Below, in pieces: positions 1 to 6,293 of a stretch of DNA of 11,015 bases. A program made the translations under genes and the position numbers. Every line of letters starts with the position of its first letter. The stretch's first letter is position 1. Source of the stretch: an uncultured Alistipes sp. GTDB taxonomy: Bacteria > Bacteroidota > Bacteroidia > Bacteroidales > Rikenellaceae. The stretch lies in the NCBI GenBank assembly GCA_949840605.1, contig CATKXN010000092.1, forward strand, positions 1 through 11,015. The letters are read 5' to 3'. The notes beneath the pieces were generated by a model that did no database searches, had not been told where the DNA came from, and was given only the letters and a program-made list of their open reading frames with translations.

Positions 1-333
1 ATGTCGGCGCAGCACATCCGCGGCGACATCAACTACGCATGGCCGACGGCCGAGATCGCCGTGATGGGCGCCAGCGGTGCCGTCGAGGTGCTCTACGGCA
101 AGGAACTGAAAGAGCTGGCCGACAAACCCGAGGAGAAGGCGAAGTTCATCGCCGAGAAGGAGCAGGAGTACAACGATAAGTTCTCCAACCCCTACAACGC
201 CGCCCGCTACGGCTATATCGACGACGTGATCGAGCCGCGCAACACGCGCTTCCGCGTGATCCGCGCCCTGCAGTCGCTGGCTTCCAAGCGTTTGCAGAAC
301 CCGCCCAAAAAACATTCGAACATTCCTCTGTAA
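1..333 (+). CDS. mmdA: Methylmalonyl-CoA decarboxylase alpha subunit (carboxyltransferase), C-terminal fragment
   Basis: This is the last 110 residues of an acyl-CoA carboxyltransferase subunit of the PccB/MmdA family, which is usually a little over 500 residues long, so roughly the first four fifths lie left of the window. The ATG at base 1 is an internal methionine, not the start. Residues 7-32 (RGDINYAWPTAEIAVMGASG and on) match the conserved C-terminal part of the carboxyltransferase fold, and residues 67-90 (AARYGYIDDVIEP..TR..) are the usual end motif. The subunit moves the carboxyl group from methylmalonyl-CoA to biotin on the carrier protein. The PccB-like sequence argues for an acyl-CoA substrate rather than oxaloacetate, whose decarboxylases use an unrelated alpha subunit. 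The following genes for OadG-type, biotin carrier and OadB-type subunits make decarboxylase more likely than propionyl-CoA carboxylase. The next gene begins 13 bases after the TAA. Confidence 0.9.
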   Translation: MSAQHIRGDINYAWPTAEIAVMGASGAVEVLYGKELKELADKPEEKAKFIAEKEQEYNDKFSNPYNAARYGYIDDVIEPRNTRFRVIRALQSLASKRLQNPPKKHSNIPL

Positions 334-346
334 AGACTGAAAGCCT

Positions 347-682
347 ATGATACTGCAAGCAATGAGCTGGGGATGGTCGGAGATACTCTGGGTGTCGCTG
401 ATCGGTTTCGGCCTGGTGGTCGTCATGCTGGTGGCGCTGATCTTCATCATGAAGGCCTTCGGCGCCTGCTTCCGGGTGCGTCCCGCGGCCGGCAGGAAGG
501 TCGACGCCCAGCCGATGATCAGCCCCGAGGAGATCGCGGCCATCGCCACGGCGCTCAAAATCTTCAAGGGCGCACTGCACGACCGCGAATCCGAAGTGCT
601 GACCATCCTCAACATCAAGCGGGCCTATTCGCCCTGGAATTCGAAAATTCACGGTTTAACCCAGCTTCCCGACCGGAAATAA
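347..682 (+). CDS. OadG-family small membrane subunit of the Na+-pumping decarboxylase
   Basis: A 111-residue protein with one hydrophobic helix at about residues 13-36 (ILWVSLIGFGLVVVMLVALI), then a basic stretch (FRVRPAAGRK), and a soluble tail containing ISPEEIAAIATALKIF and a conserved-looking end NIKRAYSPWNSKIHGLTQLP. One N-terminal membrane helix with a soluble tail, placed between alpha and biotin carrier genes, is the pattern of OadG/MmdD subunits, which help assemble and hold the soluble carboxyltransferase to the membrane beta subunit. The identification rests on layout and context, since this family is poorly conserved. The start is ATG 347; ATG 362 (MSWGWSEILW) is an equally possible start that keeps the membrane helix. 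No strong Shine-Dalgarno site is seen. It ends 13 bases before the biotin carrier gene, consistent with one transcript. Confidence 0.8.
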   Translation: MILQAMSWGWSEILWVSLIGFGLVVVMLVALIFIMKAFGACFRVRPAAGRKVDAQPMISPEEIAAIATALKIFKGALHDRESEVLTILNIKRAYSPWNSKIHGLTQLPDRK

Positions 683-695
683 CCTAAACAAGAAA

Positions 696-1157
696 ATGAA
701 AGATTACTCACTGAAAATCAACGGACATAATTACAACGTCCAGATCGACGACGTGAACGAGACCTCGACGGTGGCGCATGTCGTGGTGAACGGCGTGGAG
801 TACGAAGTCGAGATCGAGGGCGCCAAAGCCTCGACGGTCTCCAAACCCCAGGTCGCACCGGCTCCCAAGTCGGCCAACAGCGCCATGATAACCCCCAGCA
901 CGGCGACTCCCTCGCCGCGCATCGCCGCTGCCGCCCCGTCGACGGGTTACAGCGTGAAATGCCCCCTGCCGGGCACCGTGCTGAGCGTGAAGGTCGCCGC
1001 GGGCGATACGATCGCTGCGGGACAGACGCTCGTCGTGCTCGAGGCCATGAAGATGGAGAACAACATCGATGCGGACCGCGGCGGCGTTGTCAAGCAGGTC
1101 CTCGTGCAGCAGGGCGCTACGGTAATGGAAGGCGACGTGTTAATCGTAATCGAGTAG
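696..1157 (+). CDS. Biotin carboxyl carrier protein of methylmalonyl-CoA decarboxylase
   Basis: A 153-residue biotin carrier. Residues 1-43 form a small N-terminal domain ([17 protein letters not shown]...). Residues 44-83 are an Ala/Pro/Ser/Thr-rich flexible linker. Residues 84-153 are a biotinyl/lipoyl domain. The biotin-accepting lysine is K119 in EAMKMEN (116-122), and the family's [11 protein letters not shown] lies at 90-100. The domain carries CO2 as carboxybiotin between the carboxyltransferase and the membrane decarboxylase, and the mobile linker allows that swing. The N-terminal domain with an Ala/Pro linker is typical of decarboxylase gamma (MmdC-like) subunits rather than AccB. 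The start at 696 is preceded by A-rich sequence (aacaagaaa), common in Bacteroidetes. The stop is only 4 bases before the beta-subunit ATG, so the two are probably translationally coupled. Confidence 0.92.
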   Translation: MKDYSLKINGHNYNVQIDDVNETSTVAHVVVNGVEYEVEIEGAKASTVSKPQVAPAPKSANSAMITPSTATPSPRIAAAAPSTGYSVKCPLPGTVLSVKVAAGDTIAAGQTLVVLEAMKMENNIDADRGGVVKQVLVQQGATVMEGDVLIVIE

Positions 1158-1161
1158 GCGT

Positions 1162-2373
1162 ATGTGGAGTGCATTGACTTCCAGTTCCAATTTCGTGTTG
1201 GAGAGCCTGGAAACCTTTGCCGAGTCGACCGGTGTCGCCGGTCTCCTGGCCAATATGGGATGGGGCAGCCTGGTCATGATCTGCGTGGCCTTCTTCCTGC
1301 TGTACCTTGCCATCAAGCATAAGTTCGAACCGCTGCTCCTGCTGACCATCGCATTCGGCATGCTGCTGACGAACCTGCCGGGAGCCAACCTCTACCACAC
1401 CGAACTTTTCGCCGGCGGGCATGTCCACTGTGATATCTTCGTGGCCCAGGCCGGACTGCTGGACTACCTCTATCTGGGCGTGAAACTCGGCATCTATCCC
1501 TGTCTGATCTTCGTGGGCGTGGGCGCCATGACCGATTTCGGTCCGCTGATCGCCAACCCCAAGAGCTTCCTGCTGGGAGCCGCGGCGCAGATCGGCATCT
1601 TCCTCACGTTCATCGGCGCCTATGCGCTGGGCTTCTCGCCCTCGGAGGCCGGTTCGATCGGCATCATCGGCGGCGCCGACGGTCCTACGTCGATCTACCT
1701 CACCGCGATCCTCGCGCCCGAACTGCTGGGCCCGATCGCCGTGGCGGCCTACTCCTACATGGCCCTCGTGCCGGTGATCCAGCCGCCCATCATGCGTGCG
1801 CTGACCACCGAGAAGGAGCGCAAGATCAAGATGCGCCAGCTGCGTCCGGTGTCGAAGACCGAGAAGATTCTCTTCCCGCTGATCATCACCGTCATCATCG
1901 CCCTGCTGCTGCCGTCGGCTACGCCGCTGGTGGGCTGCCTGATGCTGGGCAACCTGATGAAGGAGTGCGGCGTCGTGGACCGTCTGTCGAAGACCGTGCA
2001 GAACGAGCTGATGAATATCGTCGTGATCTTCTTGGGCCTCACGGTGGGCGCTACGGCTACGGCCGAGGCGTTCCTCAATCCCCGGACGCTCTTCATCCTG
2101 CTGCTGGGCGTGATCGCCTTCGGAATGGGTACCGCGGGCGGCGTGCTGCTGGCCAAGGTGATGAACCTCTTCTCGAAAGAGGGGAACAAGATCAACCCGC
2201 TGATCGGTTCGGCAGGTGTTTCGGCTGTGCCGATGGCCGCCCGCGTGTCGCAGACCGAGGGTCAGAAGGCCGATCCCTCGAACTTCCTGCTGATGCACGC
2301 CATGGGGCCCAATGTGGCCGGTGTGGTCGGTTCGGCGGTCGCTGCGGGTATTCTGCTTTCGTTCCTCGGATAA
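1162..2373 (+). CDS. mmdB: Methylmalonyl-CoA decarboxylase beta subunit (Na+-translocating carboxybiotin decarboxylase, OadB family)
   Basis: A 403-residue polytopic inner-membrane protein of the OadB/MmdB/GcdB family at about the usual full length. It decarboxylates carboxybiotin on the carrier protein and couples this to Na+ export. Hydrophobic segments are visible at about 34-51, 57-72, 108-121, 134-156, 166-207, 236-262, 283-297, 310-334 and 380-402. The family signature [13 protein letters not shown] is at 167-179. Its D173 should correspond to the aspartate shown to be essential in the Klebsiella oxaloacetate decarboxylase beta subunit. A conserved re-entrant-type segment near the end ([15 protein letters not shown], 382-396) is also present. 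There is no sign of frameshift or truncation. It is the last gene of the operon and is followed directly by an intrinsic terminator. The PccB-like alpha subunit upstream favours methylmalonyl-CoA over oxaloacetate or glutaconyl-CoA as the substrate; the sequence of this subunit alone would not decide that. Confidence 0.92.
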   Translation: MWSALTSSSNFVLESLETFAESTGVAGLLANMGWGSLVMICVAFFLLYLAIKHKFEPLLLLTIAFGMLLTNLPGANLYHTELFAGGHVHCDIFVAQAGLLDYLYLGVKLGIYPCLIFVGVGAMTDFGPLIANPKSFLLGAAAQIGIFLTFIGAYALGFSPSEAGSIGIIGGADGPTSIYLTAILAPELLGPIAVAAYSYMALVPVIQPPIMRALTTEKERKIKMRQLRPVSKTEKILFPLIITVIIALLLPSATPLVGCLMLGNLMKECGVVDRLSKTVQNELMNIVVIFLGLTVGATATAEAFLNPRTLFILLLGVIAFGMGTAGGVLLAKVMNLFSKEGNKINPLIGSAGVSAVPMAARVSQTEGQKADPSNFLLMHAMGPNVAGVVGSAVAAGILLSFLG

Positions 2374-2391
2374 ACGAGGTCGATTTATGTG

Positions 2392-2422
2392 AAAAAGCCG
2401 GATTTGTTTCCGGCTTTTTTTT
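2392..2422 (+). terminator. Intrinsic terminator of the decarboxylase operon
   Basis: GCCGGA (2397-2402) pairs with TCCGGC (2409-2414) around a 6-base loop. The stem is flanked by AAAAA (2392-2396) and followed by a run of eight T (2415-2422). It lies 18 bases after the mmdB stop. Confidence 0.9.
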
Positions 2423-2450
2423 GTTCCACAGGAATAATTCCCTATATTTG
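2421..2450 (+). promoter_or_regulatory. Bacteroidetes-type promoter of the first TonB-like array gene
   Basis: TATATTTG at 2443-2450 fits the -7 consensus TAnnTTTG exactly. A TTG at 2421-2423 lies 19 bases upstream, the expected place for the -33 element. The -33 TTG overlaps the T-run of the preceding terminator, so the two units are packed back to back. The predicted leader before ATG 2475 is only about 15-20 bases. Confidence 0.72.
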
Positions 2451-2474
2451 ATAAGTCTAATGTCGGCTTGTCTT

Positions 2475-3632
2475 ATGAAACGAATTCTTCTCCTCTTGCT
2501 GGCCGCGGCCCTGTCCGTTACAGCCTCATCCCGGACTGATGGCAACCAGCCCCTTTCGGGGAACTCCGTCTCTTTTCGGGGCGGCGATATGTTCGCTTTC
2601 AACCGGTATGTGCGGGAAAACCTGACTTTTTCCGGGGACTGGTTTCAGGAAGGGGATATTTTTCGGCTTACTCTGGTATTCCGGGTGGCGAAAAACGGCA
2701 AAGTGAAAGATGCAGAGGTGGAAAAATCCTCCGGAGATGATTCGTTGGACGGGGAGGTGCTCCGCATCGTGCGCGAATCGACCGGATGGACTGCCCGGAA
2801 AGGCGGAGTTCCCGATGTCAGGGAGCGGTTGCGGATGGTGATCGTGCTTCGCCGCGGGCCTGACGGAAAACTGCATGCCGAGGACCATTTTCCTTACAGA
2901 AAAGCCGACACGATGCCGACGTTCGAAGGGGGCGGTCTCGGGAAATTCAGGCTGTGGATCGCTGAACAGGTCGGAGACCTGGACCCCGAAGGCGCTCCGA
3001 TCGACGCACGTGCGGCATTGCGTTTCGTGATCGAGAAGGACGGTTCGCTCTCCGGGGTGTCGGTGGACGACCGGACCCCTGCGTGGCTCGTCGAACGATT
3101 GGGTAAGATTCTCGACCGGATGCCACGCTGGACTCCTGCCGAGACGCAGGGCGAAAAGGTCCGTATCCAGGTCTCCCTGTCCCTGCGTTTCGGTAAGACG
3201 GCCGAACCGGCGAAGACCGATTCGCTCGGGGACGACGACACGGCCTGGCTGATCGTGGAACAGATGCCGAACTTCCGGGGAGGTGATGTCATGGCGTTCC
3301 GCGACTGGGTGAAACTCAATGTGAAATATCCCGTCGATATGTATAAACAGGGTATCAAAGGGCGTGTCGTGGCGACTTTCATTATCAACCGGGACGGTTC
3401 GCTGTCGGATGTGAAAATCCTGCAATCTTCCGCCGAGGAGTTCTCGCGGGAGGTGCTCAGAGTGCTCGAACGTTCGCCCAAATGGACGCCGGGCCGGCAG
3501 AACGGCAAGGTCGTAAGGGTCAAATACACGATTCCCGTTGATTTCCGGATTCCGGCCGGCCGTGAGTACCGCGGGGACGGACGTCCGGCAAACCCCTCCC
3601 GGATGGGCAGGTCCCAGATCACACGATTTTGA
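2475..3632 (+). CDS. Secreted protein with three tandem TonB-C-terminal-like modules (function unknown)
   Basis: A 385-residue protein with a signal peptide at about 1-17 (MKRILLLLLAAALSVTA). Three repeats follow at about 35-127, 147-239 and 264-357. Each begins with a (M)P-F-x-GG-like motif followed by F..W(V)...(L), has a central strand pair with (E/R)DG or NG(K), and ends in W(T)...(basic)...V.V. Module 3 is canonical for the TonB C-terminal fold: MPNFRGGDVMAF, YPVDMYKQGIKGRVVATFIINRDGSLSDVKIL, then RSPKWTPGRQNGKVVRVKYTIPVDF split over about 260-357. Modules 1 and 2 are divergent. There is no transmembrane anchor after the signal and no Pro-rich spacer, so it is probably not a conventional energy-transducing TonB. 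I expect a periplasmic or outer-membrane-facing location. ATG 2475 was chosen because it directly precedes the basic-hydrophobic signal sequence; ATG 2460 in the same frame would add MSACL. The gene has its own promoter and terminator. It is a paralogue of the next gene. Confidence 0.8.
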   Translation: MKRILLLLLAAALSVTASSRTDGNQPLSGNSVSFRGGDMFAFNRYVRENLTFSGDWFQEGDIFRLTLVFRVAKNGKVKDAEVEKSSGDDSLDGEVLRIVRESTGWTARKGGVPDVRERLRMVIVLRRGPDGKLHAEDHFPYRKADTMPTFEGGGLGKFRLWIAEQVGDLDPEGAPIDARAALRFVIEKDGSLSGVSVDDRTPAWLVERLGKILDRMPRWTPAETQGEKVRIQVSLSLRFGKTAEPAKTDSLGDDDTAWLIVEQMPNFRGGDVMAFRDWVKLNVKYPVDMYKQGIKGRVVATFIINRDGSLSDVKILQSSAEEFSREVLRVLERSPKWTPGRQNGKVVRVKYTIPVDFRIPAGREYRGDGRPANPSRMGRSQITRF

Positions 3633-3637
3633 CGGTT

Positions 3638-3670
3638 CGGGTTCCGGGATTTCCCGGGGCCCGTTTTTTT
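3638..3670 (+). terminator. Intrinsic terminator after the first TonB-like array gene
   Basis: CGGG (3638-3641) and CCGGG (3644-3648) pair with CCCGG (3653-3657) and CCCG (3660-3663). The two intervening T-G pairs can wobble, giving about an 11-bp stem around a 4-base loop, followed by seven T (3664-3670). It starts 5 bases after the stop codon. Confidence 0.9.
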
Positions 3671-3680
3671 GCGCCGTAAA

Positions 3681-3711
3681 TTGGCGGCCGCGTTTTTTTT
3701 CGTTATATTTA
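3681..3711 (+). promoter_or_regulatory. Probable promoter of the second TonB-like array gene
   Basis: TATATTTA (3704-3711) matches the -7 consensus TAnnTTTG except at the last base. A TTG at 3681-3683 lies 20 bases upstream as the -33 element. The leader to ATG 3735 would be about 17-20 bases, much as for the paralogous gene before it. Confidence 0.55.
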
Positions 3712-3734
3712 TCGGGCACTAAATCTCCTTTGCG

Positions 3735-5261
3735 ATGAAACAACTGATTCTGCTGATGGCTGGTTTCGCGGCGCTCCTCGCGGCTGCCGCCGAATGTCCG
3801 GCGGCAGTGACGGATGCTCCGGCCGCCTGCGTTGCGGCCCCGGACGGTCCGACACCGGTCGATACCCTTGCGAACGAACCCTACCTGCTGGCCGATCCGA
3901 TGCCGTCGTTCGACGGGGGCGGGACGCTCGAATTCTGCCGGTGGGTGCAGGAGCATCTGCGCTATCCCGTCGAGGCGGTCGTCTACGGCATCGAGGGGCG
4001 CGTTTCGGTGAGTTTCGTCGTCGAGGCCGACGGCCGTGTCACGAACGCCGAGACGCTGGCGTCGCCCGATCCGGTGCTCTCCGAAGCCGCGTTGGGCGTC
4101 GTGCGCCGCTCGCCCCGCTGGATTCCCGGACGGCTGGACGGTCGTCCCGTGCGGGTGCGTCTCTCCATTCCTATCGATTTCAATCTCCAGCTGCCGGGGG
4201 TAAAATCCGCTGCCGCAAGGCAGCTGACGAAATTCCGGGGCGGCGGGCTGATCGACTTCAAGCGCTGGGTGCTCCGGAACGTAGAGTTCCCCGACAAGAC
4301 TTTCGCCAGCGGGGATGAAGGGTGGGTCGAGGCGTCGTTCTCCGTCAACGCGAAAGGCAAGGTGCGCGACGTCGAGACGACCCGTTTCAGCGATCCGGAT
4401 TTCGCCTACCGGATTCAGCGGACGATCGCCTCGTCGCCGTTGTGGACTTCGGCGAGCGCCGACGGCAAGCAGCCAGCAGCCGATTTCAAACTGCGTTTCG
4501 ACCTGCTGCTGCAGCGTGGCCCGAACGGGCTTTATTCCGAGGATATGACGGCCTATACCCATGCCGGCAGCCTGCCGCGGTTCCGCGGCGGTTCGCCCGG
4601 GGTGTTCCGGGAGTGGGTGTTCGGGCAGGTGGACAGTCTGCTGGACCCCGGTGTCGCCGTGCCCCGGGTGCGGGTCAACGTGCGGTTCGTCATCGAGCGC
4701 GACGGCACGATGACCGATATCCGCGTGAGTGCCCCGAAGGAATATTCGGGATTTGCCAAGTTGGTCCGCATGGCTGTCGACAAGACCCCGCTGTGGACCC
4801 CGGCCGTGGCGGGCGGGGAAAAGGTCCGCTTCCGGATCTCGCAGGTATTGCTTTTCGGGCAGGACGAGGATCTCGGGGGAAATCCCGATTCGCTCGACGT
4901 GCTGCCCAAATTCCAAAACGGAGACTTGTCGGATTTCCGCCGGTGGGTGATGCAGTCGGTGAAATTCCCGCGCGAGGCGCTTGAACTGGGCATCGAGGGG
5001 CGTGTGGTCGCTTCGTTCGTCGTCGAGGCCGACGGCACGCTGGGGTCGGTGCGGATCATCCGGTCGCCCGACCCGGTCCTTTCGCGGGAGGTGGTACGGG
5101 TGCTGGCCGAGTCGCCCAGGTGGACCCCCGCCAGCCTGGACGGCGAGCCCGTGCGGGTGAAATATGCCGTTCCGGTCGATTTCCGGGTTCCGGCGAAACC
5201 GGCGGCGGCGCCCGAAACCGGGGCCGACCCGGCGCAGGGCCGCGAGGCGATCCGGCGCTGA
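3735..5261 (+). CDS. Secreted protein with four tandem TonB-C-terminal-like modules (function unknown)
   Basis: A 508-residue paralogue of the preceding gene. It has an N-terminal signal peptide (about 1-19, MKQLILLMAGFAALLAAAA) and then four modules at about 56-150, 165-259, 280-375 and 390-484. Modules 1 and 4 are canonical TonB C-terminal-like: (Y/F)P, GIEGRV..SFVVEADG, SPDPVLS, SPRW.P..LDG.PVRV...IP(V)DF. Modules 2 and 3 are divergent and lack the GIEGRV-type turn. Modules 2-3-4 line up in order with modules 1-2-3 of the preceding protein, including the RGP(N/D)G linker, so module 1 here is the extra one. No membrane anchor or Pro-rich periplasmic spacer follows the signal, which argues against a standard TonB. 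The C-terminal tail (485-508) is Ala/Pro-rich. Likely location is the periplasm. Possible roles are protein-protein scaffolding or binding to the TonB boxes of outer-membrane receptors, but these are guesses. It is transcribed alone, between its own promoter and terminator. Confidence 0.8.
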   Translation: MKQLILLMAGFAALLAAAAECPAAVTDAPAACVAAPDGPTPVDTLANEPYLLADPMPSFDGGGTLEFCRWVQEHLRYPVEAVVYGIEGRVSVSFVVEADGRVTNAETLASPDPVLSEAALGVVRRSPRWIPGRLDGRPVRVRLSIPIDFNLQLPGVKSAAARQLTKFRGGGLIDFKRWVLRNVEFPDKTFASGDEGWVEASFSVNAKGKVRDVETTRFSDPDFAYRIQRTIASSPLWTSASADGKQPAADFKLRFDLLLQRGPNGLYSEDMTAYTHAGSLPRFRGGSPGVFREWVFGQVDSLLDPGVAVPRVRVNVRFVIERDGTMTDIRVSAPKEYSGFAKLVRMAVDKTPLWTPAVAGGEKVRFRISQVLLFGQDEDLGGNPDSLDVLPKFQNGDLSDFRRWVMQSVKFPREALELGIEGRVVASFVVEADGTLGSVRIIRSPDPVLSREVVRVLAESPRWTPASLDGEPVRVKYAVPVDFRVPAKPAAAPETGADPAQGREAIRR

Positions 5262-5280
5262 GGACGCATACCGGGGCTTG

Positions 5281-5326
5281 AAAAAGCCGTAACCTCCCTG
5301 AATACGGGACGGTTGCGGCTTTTTTT
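5281..5326 (+). terminator. Intrinsic terminator after the second TonB-like array gene
   Basis: GCCGTAACC (5286-5294) pairs with GGTTGCGGC (5311-5319) with one mismatch. An inner TCCC/GGGA pairing (5295-5298 with 5306-5309) is followed closely by the loop. AAAAA precedes the stem and seven T (5320-5326) follow it. It lies 19 bases after the stop. Confidence 0.88.
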
Positions 5327-5356
5327 GCGCCGTTTGCCATTTTGATTTTCATTTGG

Positions 5357-5388
5357 TTGTGCAGTTCGAAATCTTTTTCGTACCTTTG
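5357..5388 (+). promoter_or_regulatory. Promoter of the rplM-rpsI-rpsB-tsf operon
   Basis: TACCTTTG at 5381-5388 is an exact match to the Bacteroidetes -7 element TAnnTTTG. A TTG at 5357-5359 lies 21 bases upstream as the -33 element, in T-rich sequence. It is the only good promoter seen before the four translation genes. The transcript should begin at about 5393-5396, giving a leader of about 50 bases. Confidence 0.8.
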
Positions 5389-5392
5389 CGCA

Positions 5393-5407
5393 CCCGCAAA
5401 GTGCGGG
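5393..5407 (+). promoter_or_regulatory. Hairpin at the predicted 5' end of the rplM transcript (candidate L13 leader element)
   Basis: CCCGCA (5393-5398) and TGCGGG (5402-5407) form a perfect 6-bp stem with a 3-base loop, within a few bases of the expected transcription start. It may stabilise the 5' end or be part of an autoregulatory site for L13. The stem is seen in the sequence; the role is inferred. Confidence 0.45.
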
Positions 5408-5445
5408 AAACGGATTACAATAAGTTAAATTAAACGTAAACAAAA

Positions 5446-5901
5446 GTGGATTCATTAAGCTACAAGACTATCTCGGCCAATGCATCGACGGTGACCAAGG
5501 AGTGGGTCGTCATCGACGCTACGAACGAGGTATTGGGACGTCTTGCATCGCAGATCGCGAAGATCCTCCGAGGCAAGAACAAGCCCAGCTACACCCCCCA
5601 CGTCGACTGCGGCGACTACGTCGTCGTCATCAACGCGGAGAAGGTGAAGCTCACGGGCAACAAAATGACCGACAAGGTCTACACGCGTCACACCGGGTAT
5701 CCCGGCGGCCAGCGTTTCGCCACCCCCGCCGACTACCTGGCCAAAAAACCGACCTTCCTGATCGAGAAGGCCGTCAAAGGCATGCTGCCCAAGACCCGTC
5801 TGGGCGACAAGCTGCTCACGAACCTGAAGGTATATGCCGGTGCGGAACATCCCCACGCCGCACAGAACCCGAAGACCATTAAATTAAACGAGATTAAGTA
5901 A
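5446..5901 (+). CDS. rplM: 50S ribosomal protein L13
   Basis: L13, 151 residues, an early-binding protein of the large ribosomal subunit that contacts 23S rRNA. Family motifs are plain: KEWVVIDATNEVLGRLAS near residues 20-37, LRGKNKPSYTPHVDCGDYVVVINAEKVKLTGNK in the middle, HTGYPGG, and VKGMLPKTRLGDKLLTNLKVYAGAEHPHAAQ towards the end. The start is a GTG at 5446. It is chosen because the resulting N-terminus (MDSLSYKTISANASTVTKEW) follows the form I know from Bacteroides L13, and because the first in-frame ATG lies well inside the conserved core. The upstream sequence is A-rich (gtaaacaaaa) with no clear Shine-Dalgarno site. It is the first gene of the translation operon, followed after 5 bases by rpsI; L13 and S9 are paired in most bacteria. 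Confidence 0.98.
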   Translation: MDSLSYKTISANASTVTKEWVVIDATNEVLGRLASQIAKILRGKNKPSYTPHVDCGDYVVVINAEKVKLTGNKMTDKVYTRHTGYPGGQRFATPADYLAKKPTFLIEKAVKGMLPKTRLGDKLLTNLKVYAGAEHPHAAQNPKTIKLNEIK

Positions 5902-5906
5902 GAGTT

Positions 5907-6293
5907 ATGGAAGTTGTAAACACCGTAGGTCGTCGCAAGGCCGCTGTGGCTCGCGTATACGTGAAGCCGGGCAAGGGTCAGATTACAATCAACCGCAAAG
6001 CGCTTGAAGTTTACTTCCCGCTCGAAATTCTCCAGTACCAGGTGAAGCAGCCCCTGCTGGCTACCAACACCGTGGAGAATTACGACATCGTCATCAACCT
6101 CGACGGCGGTGGTATCACGGGACAGGCTTCGGCCGCTCGTCTGGGCATCGCACGTGCACTGTGCGAGATCGACGCCGAGATGCGTCCGGTACTGAAGAAG
6201 GCCGGATTCCTCACGCGCGATCCCCGCGAGGTTGAGCGTAAGAAGCCCGGTCAGCCCGGAGCACGCCGCAAGTTCCAGTTCAGCAAGCGTTAG
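5907..6293 (+). CDS. rpsI: 30S ribosomal protein S9
   Basis: S9, 128 residues, the expected length. It belongs to the head of the small subunit, and its C-terminal tail reaches the P-site tRNA. The family pattern is complete: GRRKAAVARVYVKPGKGQITIN at the N-terminus, central INLDGGGITGQASAARLGIARAL, and the basic end DPREVERKKPGQPGARRKFQFSKR with the invariant Ser-Lys-Arg terminus. ATG 5907 follows the rplM stop by 5 bases, so it is probably coupled to L13 translation. The stop TAG (6291-6293) is followed by a 182-base spacer before rpsB. Confidence 0.98.
   Translation: MEVVNTVGRRKAAVARVYVKPGKGQITINRKALEVYFPLEILQYQVKQPLLATNTVENYDIVINLDGGGITGQASAARLGIARALCEIDAEMRPVLKKAGFLTRDPREVERKKPGQPGARRKFQFSKR

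Noticed and set aside
1..3. ATG at base 1 as a gene start
   Set aside because: The following sequence matches the interior of PccB/MmdA C-terminal domains, so the gene begins outside the window.
373..687. Alternative frame of 104 codons over the OadG-type gene
   Set aside because: It is Arg/Gly/His-rich and lacks the membrane helix; the 347-682 frame has the family layout.
1117..2298. A 393-codon minus-strand frame opposite mmdB
   Set aside because: It is a His/Gln/Arg-rich shadow of the codon pattern of a membrane protein; there is no start context or family.
1965..2474. Upstream extension of the first TonB-like array gene back to base 1965
   Set aside because: It overlaps mmdB, a terminator and a promoter. 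The signal peptide at ATG 2475 marks the true start.
3735..3800. Lipoprotein signal in the second array protein (C21)
   Set aside because: The residue before the cysteine is Glu (AAAEC), which does not fit the lipobox, where a small residue is required.
2526..4916. A 796-codon open frame on the minus strand opposite the two TonB-like array genes
   Set aside because: It is a GC-rich antisense shadow, full of His/Arg/Gly with no domain. The plus-strand proteins have signal peptides, repeats, promoters and terminators.
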